The notes under the pieces were generated by a model. That model was given only the letters and a program-made list of their open reading frames with translations, did not search any database and was not told where the DNA came from. A stretch of DNA of 64,000 nt, taken from contig CAVHFU010000002.1 in the NCBI GenBank assembly GCA_963635575.1, positions 28,798 through 92,797 of the forward strand. Direction: 5' to 3'. The position numbers and the translations under genes are program-made. The stretch is from RGIG9151 sp963635575. Lineage in GTDB: Bacteria; Bacillota; Clostridia; TANB77; RGIG9151. Below, piece by piece: positions 60,769-64,000 of this stretch; the stretch's first letter is position 1, and each line of letters begins with the position of its first letter.

Positions 60769-62166
60769 ATGGAAGGGAATGATTACTTAATGCAAAGTGA
60801 AGTTATTTCTGATGCAAGAAAAGTATTGGGCGATTTGCTTGATGAGAAAAGTTTTGTAGAAATTTTAGAAAACTATGATTTGGGTGTTATATGTGGATAT
60901 GGCACTATAAATTTACGTCCTGTTTGCGTTTTTGCTCAGGAGCATACGGTAGATAATGGTGCTGTTAACGAGAAAAATTGTGAAAAGATTTATAAAATCA
61001 TTGATATGGCTATGAAGAATGGCATCCCTATAATTGGTATTTATGATTCTATGGGTGTAAAGATTGATGAGAGTTCAAGGGTATTTTTAGGAATTAGAAA
61101 AATGCTTGATAAGATGGCATTAGCTTCGGGGGTTGTTCCTCAGATTTCTGTTGTTTTAGGCAGTGCTGTTGGAGTTGCGTCTTTTGCAGTTAATTTCAGT
61201 GATTTTGTGTTTATGATTGATAAAAAGAGTCAGATGTTTGTAAATGGTCCGCAAAGTATAATGGCGGAAGAGGGAAATGAAGTGACGGCAGAGAAACTTG
61301 GAGGAGCTATGGTTCATTCTGAAAAGTCAGGAATGTGTGATGTAATAGTTGCTTCAATAGAAGAATGTACTAAAAAGGTGAAAGAACTTTTGGATTATTT
61401 ACCTGACAATAATTTGGCTGATGTTTATGTTACAGATAGTGATGACTTAAATAGAGAATGCGACGAATTAGATAATGGAATTGAAAACAACAGAGAAGTT
61501 GTTTTTGCTATAAGTGATGAAAATAAATTTTATGAAATAAAGGCTGAGTTTGAAAAAAGTGTAATAACAGGATTTTCAAGAATTGGCGGAAGAGTAAGCG
61601 GAATAGTGGCGAATGTTCAAAGGACACTAAATTCTAAGTCAATAGAGAAGATTATAAAATTTGTTAGATTTTGTGATGCTTTTAACATACCGATTGTGAC
61701 ATTGGTCGATGTTGAGGGAACAAAGATTAGCACTGATGAGGAAATGAATGGTATTTCAAGCAAATTAGCTAGACTTATTTATTCATATTCTGATGCGACT
61801 GTTCCAAAGATAGATATTATTATAGGAAATATGTTTGGAGGAGCTTCGACTGCAATGGGAGCTAGTCCCGATATAACTTTGGCATGGGATAGTGCTAAAA
61901 TATCTGTGGCATTGCCTAAAGTTGCAGTTAATGTAATATATAGTAATGAAATTTCAGAGGCGGAAGAGCCTGTTAAGTATAGAGAGGAAAAACTAAGTGA
62001 GTACTTAGAGAATGAGGCTATACCGGAAAAAGCAGAGGAAACATCTTTTATAGATGGAGTAATTAGACCTAGTGAAACTAGAAAAAGAATTATAAATGCT
62101 CTTGAATTATATATAAGCAAGAGGGAAATTAAAATAAACAAGAAGCATAGCAGTATGCCTTTTTAG
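60769..62166 (+). CDS. Carboxyltransferase-domain protein (MmdA-like acyl-CoA decarboxylase alpha subunit)
   Basis: 465 residues; a second ATG at 60790 (MQSEVISDARKVL) is a possible start. Two crotonase-like carboxyltransferase halves: VFAQEHTVDNGAV, IPIIGIYDSMG, FVNGPQSIMAEEG, SRIGGRVSGIVANV, IPIVTLVDVEG, GGASTAMGA and LPKVAVNVIY. This is the alpha type of methylmalonyl-, glutaconyl- or propionyl-CoA carboxytransferases, somewhat short. Acyl-CoA preference cannot be read. It is followed by an epsilon-like peptide and a biotin carrier, but no membrane pump subunit. Confidence 0.88.
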   Translation: MEGNDYLMQSEVISDARKVLGDLLDEKSFVEILENYDLGVICGYGTINLRPVCVFAQEHTVDNGAVNEKNCEKIYKIIDMAMKNGIPIIGIYDSMGVKIDESSRVFLGIRKMLDKMALASGVVPQISVVLGSAVGVASFAVNFSDFVFMIDKKSQMFVNGPQSIMAEEGNEVTAEKLGGAMVHSEKSGMCDVIVASIEECTKKVKELLDYLPDNNLADVYVTDSDDLNRECDELDNGIENNREVVFAISDENKFYEIKAEFEKSVITGFSRIGGRVSGIVANVQRTLNSKSIEKIIKFVRFCDAFNIPIVTLVDVEGTKISTDEEMNGISSKLARLIYSYSDATVPKIDIIIGNMFGGASTAMGASPDITLAWDSAKISVALPKVAVNVIYSNEISEAEEPVKYREEKLSEYLENEAIPEKAEETSFIDGVIRPSETRKRIINALELYISKREIKINKKHSSMPF

Positions 62167-62177
62167 GAGGAAAGTAA

Positions 62178-62354
62178 GTGTATAATATAAATATTTTGAA
62201 TGATGTAAATGATGATAATTTGCGAGTTGCAATTATTTCTGCGGTTACAGAAATGATGACCGGAGAAAGTAATTTAAATGTTACTAGAATGAAAAGAGGA
62301 AAATTAGAATCGCCTATTTGGAATGCGATTTTAAGACAAGATAACTTAAAATAG
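62178..62354 (+). CDS. 58-residue MmdE/OadG-tail-like subunit
   Basis: GTG start seven bases after AGGAGG, 11 bases after the carboxyltransferase. Text such as DNLRVAIISAVTEMMTGESN followed by a basic MKRGK and SPIWNAILRQDNL resembles the soluble C-terminal tail of OadG/MmdD, and the 55-residue MmdE epsilon subunit of Veillonella methylmalonyl-CoA decarboxylase. It has no membrane helix. In those complexes the tail stabilises the carboxyltransferase assembly. Too short for most gene callers. Confidence 0.7.
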   Translation: MYNINILNDVNDDNLRVAIISAVTEMMTGESNLNVTRMKRGKLESPIWNAILRQDNLK

Positions 62355-62397
62355 TCTCTACTTAGCACTAATTAGTAATAAGAAAGGATGAAATGGT

Positions 62398-62787
62398 ATG
62401 GAAAAATTTCTTAAAGTTACTGTAAATGGTACGGTGTATGATGTTAAGGTTGAAGAAGTAAAACCTGGAGAAATAAAGGTGGAGGAAAGTGCAACTCCTG
62501 CTAAAGTTCAAGAAACGAAAACTCAAGTAGAACAACCTAAACCGGTAGAAAATAAAGTTGCACCTACTTCTGGAAATATTAAGGTTCTTGCACCGATGCC
62601 GGGCAATATATGGAAGATAAAAACATCTATTGGTGCGAAGGTTGAAAAACACGAAGTATTATTAATTTTAGAGGCAATGAAGATGGAAAATGAAATTGTT
62701 GCGCCTGAGGCAGGAACGGTTACTAACATTTTAGTAAAAGAGGGAGATGCCGTAGAACCGGGAAAAGTAATAGTTGAAATGGCATAA
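62398..62787 (+). CDS. Biotin carboxyl carrier protein (decarboxylase gamma-type)
   Basis: 129 residues. N-terminal strand region MEKFLKVTVNGTVYDVKVEE, a Pro/Ala/Lys/Glu linker (about 30-60), then a biotinyl domain with the AMKMENE biotinylation site (Lys near 94) and APMPGNIWKI, VKEGDAVEPGK. It shuttles CO2 between carboxyltransferase subunits. It is the nearest candidate partner for both the MmdA-like protein upstream and the biotin-less OadA at 16198. AGAAAGGATGAAATGGT precedes the ATG. Confidence 0.93.
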   Translation: MEKFLKVTVNGTVYDVKVEEVKPGEIKVEESATPAKVQETKTQVEQPKPVENKVAPTSGNIKVLAPMPGNIWKIKTSIGAKVEKHEVLLILEAMKMENEIVAPEAGTVTNILVKEGDAVEPGKVIVEMA

Positions 62788-62807
62788 TAAGAAAAGAAGG
62801 AACTCAT

Positions 62808-63095
62808 ATGTATATAATGGATGGCATTGCATATGCTGGTGAAAAATCGGCTGAAATTAGAGTAAAATCTGTAAGAGTTTTGCCAGATTATAAACTTTGG
62901 ATTAGATTTAATGATAATTCTCAAAAAATATTTGATTTTACTCCATTTCTAGAATTTCCTTGTTATACTCCACTAAAAGATATTAATTTATTCAATGGGG
63001 CGTATGTAGACTTTGGAATTGTTGTATGGAATAATGGCGAAATAGATATCGCACCTGAAAAGCTTTACTTAGAAGGCGTAAAAGTTGATGAATGA
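62808..63095 (+). CDS. DUF2442 domain protein
   Basis: 95 residues behind AAGGAACTCAT. KSVRVLPDYKLWIRFNDNSQK, IFDFTPFLEFPCYTPLKD and VVWNNGEIDIAPEKLYLEGV match DUF2442, a small fold common in bacteria, often paired with DUF4160 in toxin-antitoxin-like settings. No DUF4160 partner is seen here. The role is unknown. Terminator follows. Confidence 0.88.
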   Translation: MYIMDGIAYAGEKSAEIRVKSVRVLPDYKLWIRFNDNSQKIFDFTPFLEFPCYTPLKDINLFNGAYVDFGIVVWNNGEIDIAPEKLYLEGVKVDE

Positions 63096-63129
63096 CCAAA
63101 AGGGACGGTTCTTTTTGGTCACCAAAACC

Positions 63130-63177
63130 AAGACGCGTAATTAGCCTAAAAAGCTAGTTGCACGTCTTTTCTTTTTA
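63130..63177 (+). terminator. Terminator after the DUF2442 gene
   Basis: Imperfect stem AAGACG...TAATTAGC with GCTAGTT...ACGTCTT (63130-63169), followed by TTCTTTTT. Confidence 0.85.
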
Positions 63178-63295
63178 GACCTGTCCCAAATGGTCAATAA
63201 ATTAACTTAACGATATAAATAATTAATCTAAAGCTATTGGCAAGTGACAAAAAATGGAATAATATAGTAAAAAGGACCTGAGAAAAGAGGTATCA

Positions 63296-63901
63296 ATGCA
63301 ATTCGAACTACAAGGGCTAAAAAAGGTAAGAAAAGAACTAAAAAGATATATGCCAAACTTCGAGTATATCTTAATAGACGTAAATAATTATACTGACGAA
63401 GAATTAACTAATACGGCGAACTTAATAAGTTCGGTATTCTTTCTAACTAAGTCAAAAAATCCGCCGGAAGTAGCAAAAAGGATAAAAGAATTAGTAGAAA
63501 CAGCAAGTAAGTTAACCGTAGAAGAACAAAAGGCACTATCTAAATGGGCAAAAACAATTTTTATTAAGAATACAGATATACAGGAATGTATAGACGAAAA
63601 TTTTTATATAAAGGAGGACGAAGAAATGACTTTAGAAGACTTTTTACCGGATACAGTAATAGAAATGATTAGAGAAGGTGAAGCAAAGGGAAAGAATGAA
63701 GGAAAAACAGAAGAAAAAATCTTTTCTATAAGTAAGTTACTTAAAAAGAAATTTAAAAATAAAACTAATAAAGAAATAGCAGATAGGCTAGAGAGTTTAT
63801 CTTTAGATAAACTTGAAAAAGTAGAAGAAATGATTATTGATAGAATTTTTACCCTAAATTCTTGGGAAGAAGTAGAGGAAATTTTAAATAGTGTATCTTA
63901 A
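63296..63901 (+). pseudogene. Rpn-family (PD-(D/E)XK) transposase/nuclease, N-terminally truncated
   Basis: 201 residues with AAAAGAGG before the ATG. LPDFEYILIDV-type text (MPNFEYILIDVNNYTDEELTN, NLISSVFFLTKS) normally lies in the middle of Rpn proteins, and the C-terminal ISKLLKKKFKNKTNKEIADRLESLS domain is the usual tail. The N-terminal nuclease core with its catalytic residues is missing; the frame closes at a stop just upstream. Likely a remnant of a recombination-promoting nuclease, though the open frame and ribosome site would allow a C-terminal protein, as internal starts are known in rpn genes. Confidence 0.7.
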
Positions 63902-63909
63902 AATATGGG

Positions 63910-63937
63910 TTAAGCCACTAAGATAAATTGCCGATAT
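63910..63937 (+). promoter_or_regulatory. Sigma-28 promoter of the last gene
   Basis: TTAAG (63910-63914), 15 bases, GCCGATAT (63930-63937), nearly the flagellar consensus and the same -10 as the flgM promoter. Confidence 0.75.
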
Positions 63938-63983
63938 AATTTATGGTTGGTTTTATAAATTTATCTAAAAGGAGGTTACACCC

Positions 63984-64000
63984 ATGAAATTACCTAAGTT
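63984..64000 (+). CDS. Start of a sigma-28-controlled gene (cut by window end)
   Basis: AAAGGAGG seven bases before an ATG, then MKLPK. Only five full codons remain, so the product cannot be named. The promoter upstream implies a flagellar, motility or chemotaxis function. Confidence 0.6.

Overview
The window is AT-rich, Gram-positive chromosomal DNA from an endospore-forming, motile, anaerobe-type member of the Bacillota, most probably class Clostridia. The basis is: sporulation genes (spoVAC/AD/AE, ypeB, a spoIVFA/spoIVFB-like pair, spoVG, ytxC, spoVD); flagellar genes (flgM, flagellin) with sigma-28-type promoters; a MurE with the DNPR motif of meso-diaminopimelate cell walls; an Agr quorum-sensing locus; D-lactate dehydrogenase; and biotin-dependent decarboxylase parts. 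Species cannot be named from the sequence alone. No complete transposon, prophage or CRISPR array is visible.

Layout. 1-4.2 kb: the end of agrB, agrD, a hairpin-rich gap, an inverted ECF sigma/anti-sigma operon with a recognisable autoregulatory promoter, then agrC and D-lactate dehydrogenase. 4.2-8.5 kb: a secreted tandem-repeat protein, tRNA-Gly with fructose-bisphosphate aldolase, comFC, flgM and a DUF1934 protein. 8.5-8.8 kb: a compact locus with a 24-codon hydrophobic peptide and a convergent small RNA, laid out like the Fst/par type I toxin-antitoxin module. 8.9-14.7 kb: lepA, rlmB, ftsK/spoIIIE and two unrecognised small genes with atypical codon use. 14.8-19.3 kb: thyA, folA, oadA and a degenerate P-type ATPase. 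19.3-22.5 kb: ypeB-spoVAC-spoVAD-spoVAE on the minus strand. 22.7-32.8 kb: upp, pyrH, tRNA-Leu, flagellin, recJ, a CtpA protease, serS and argS. 32.8-35.0 kb: gene remnants, an AlbA_2-type regulator with a repeat operator, and tRNA-fMet. 35.1-48.9 kb: VanW lipoprotein, spoIVFAB-like pair, tsaD, PBP1A, small proteins, glycosyltransferase, murC, spoVG, ytxC, glycogen synthase and a nucleotidyltransferase/pseudo-mutase fusion. 49-57 kb: a division and cell-wall (dcw) cluster mraZ-rsmH-ftsL-spoVD-murE-mraY-ftsW, with a probable MraZ operator and without murF, murD or murG in its run. 57-64 kb: polA, lytic transglycosylase, deaminase, a carboxyltransferase / epsilon-like / biotin-carrier set, DUF2442, a truncated Rpn-family gene and the start of a gene behind a near-consensus sigma-28 promoter.

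How the genes work together. Cell-wall synthesis and division (murC, murE, mraY, ftsW, spoVD, PBP1A, ftsL, mraZ, ftsK) and spore formation or germination dominate. Three sigma-28-type promoters (flgM, flagellin, the last gene) tie parts of the window to flagellar control by FlgM. The biotin-carboxyl machinery is split: an OadA-type subunit without a biotin domain at 16.2 kb, and an MmdA-like subunit, an MmdE-like peptide and a biotin carrier at 60.8-62.8 kb, with no membrane sodium-pump subunit seen.

The strongest candidate for an undescribed system is the convergent peptide/small-RNA locus at 8514-8778. Others worth a look are the pseudo P-type ATPase, the Cys-less AgrD core, the orphan gene pair at 13.9-14.7 kb and the inverted duplication at the end of upp. 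All calls come from reading the sequence; no database search was run.
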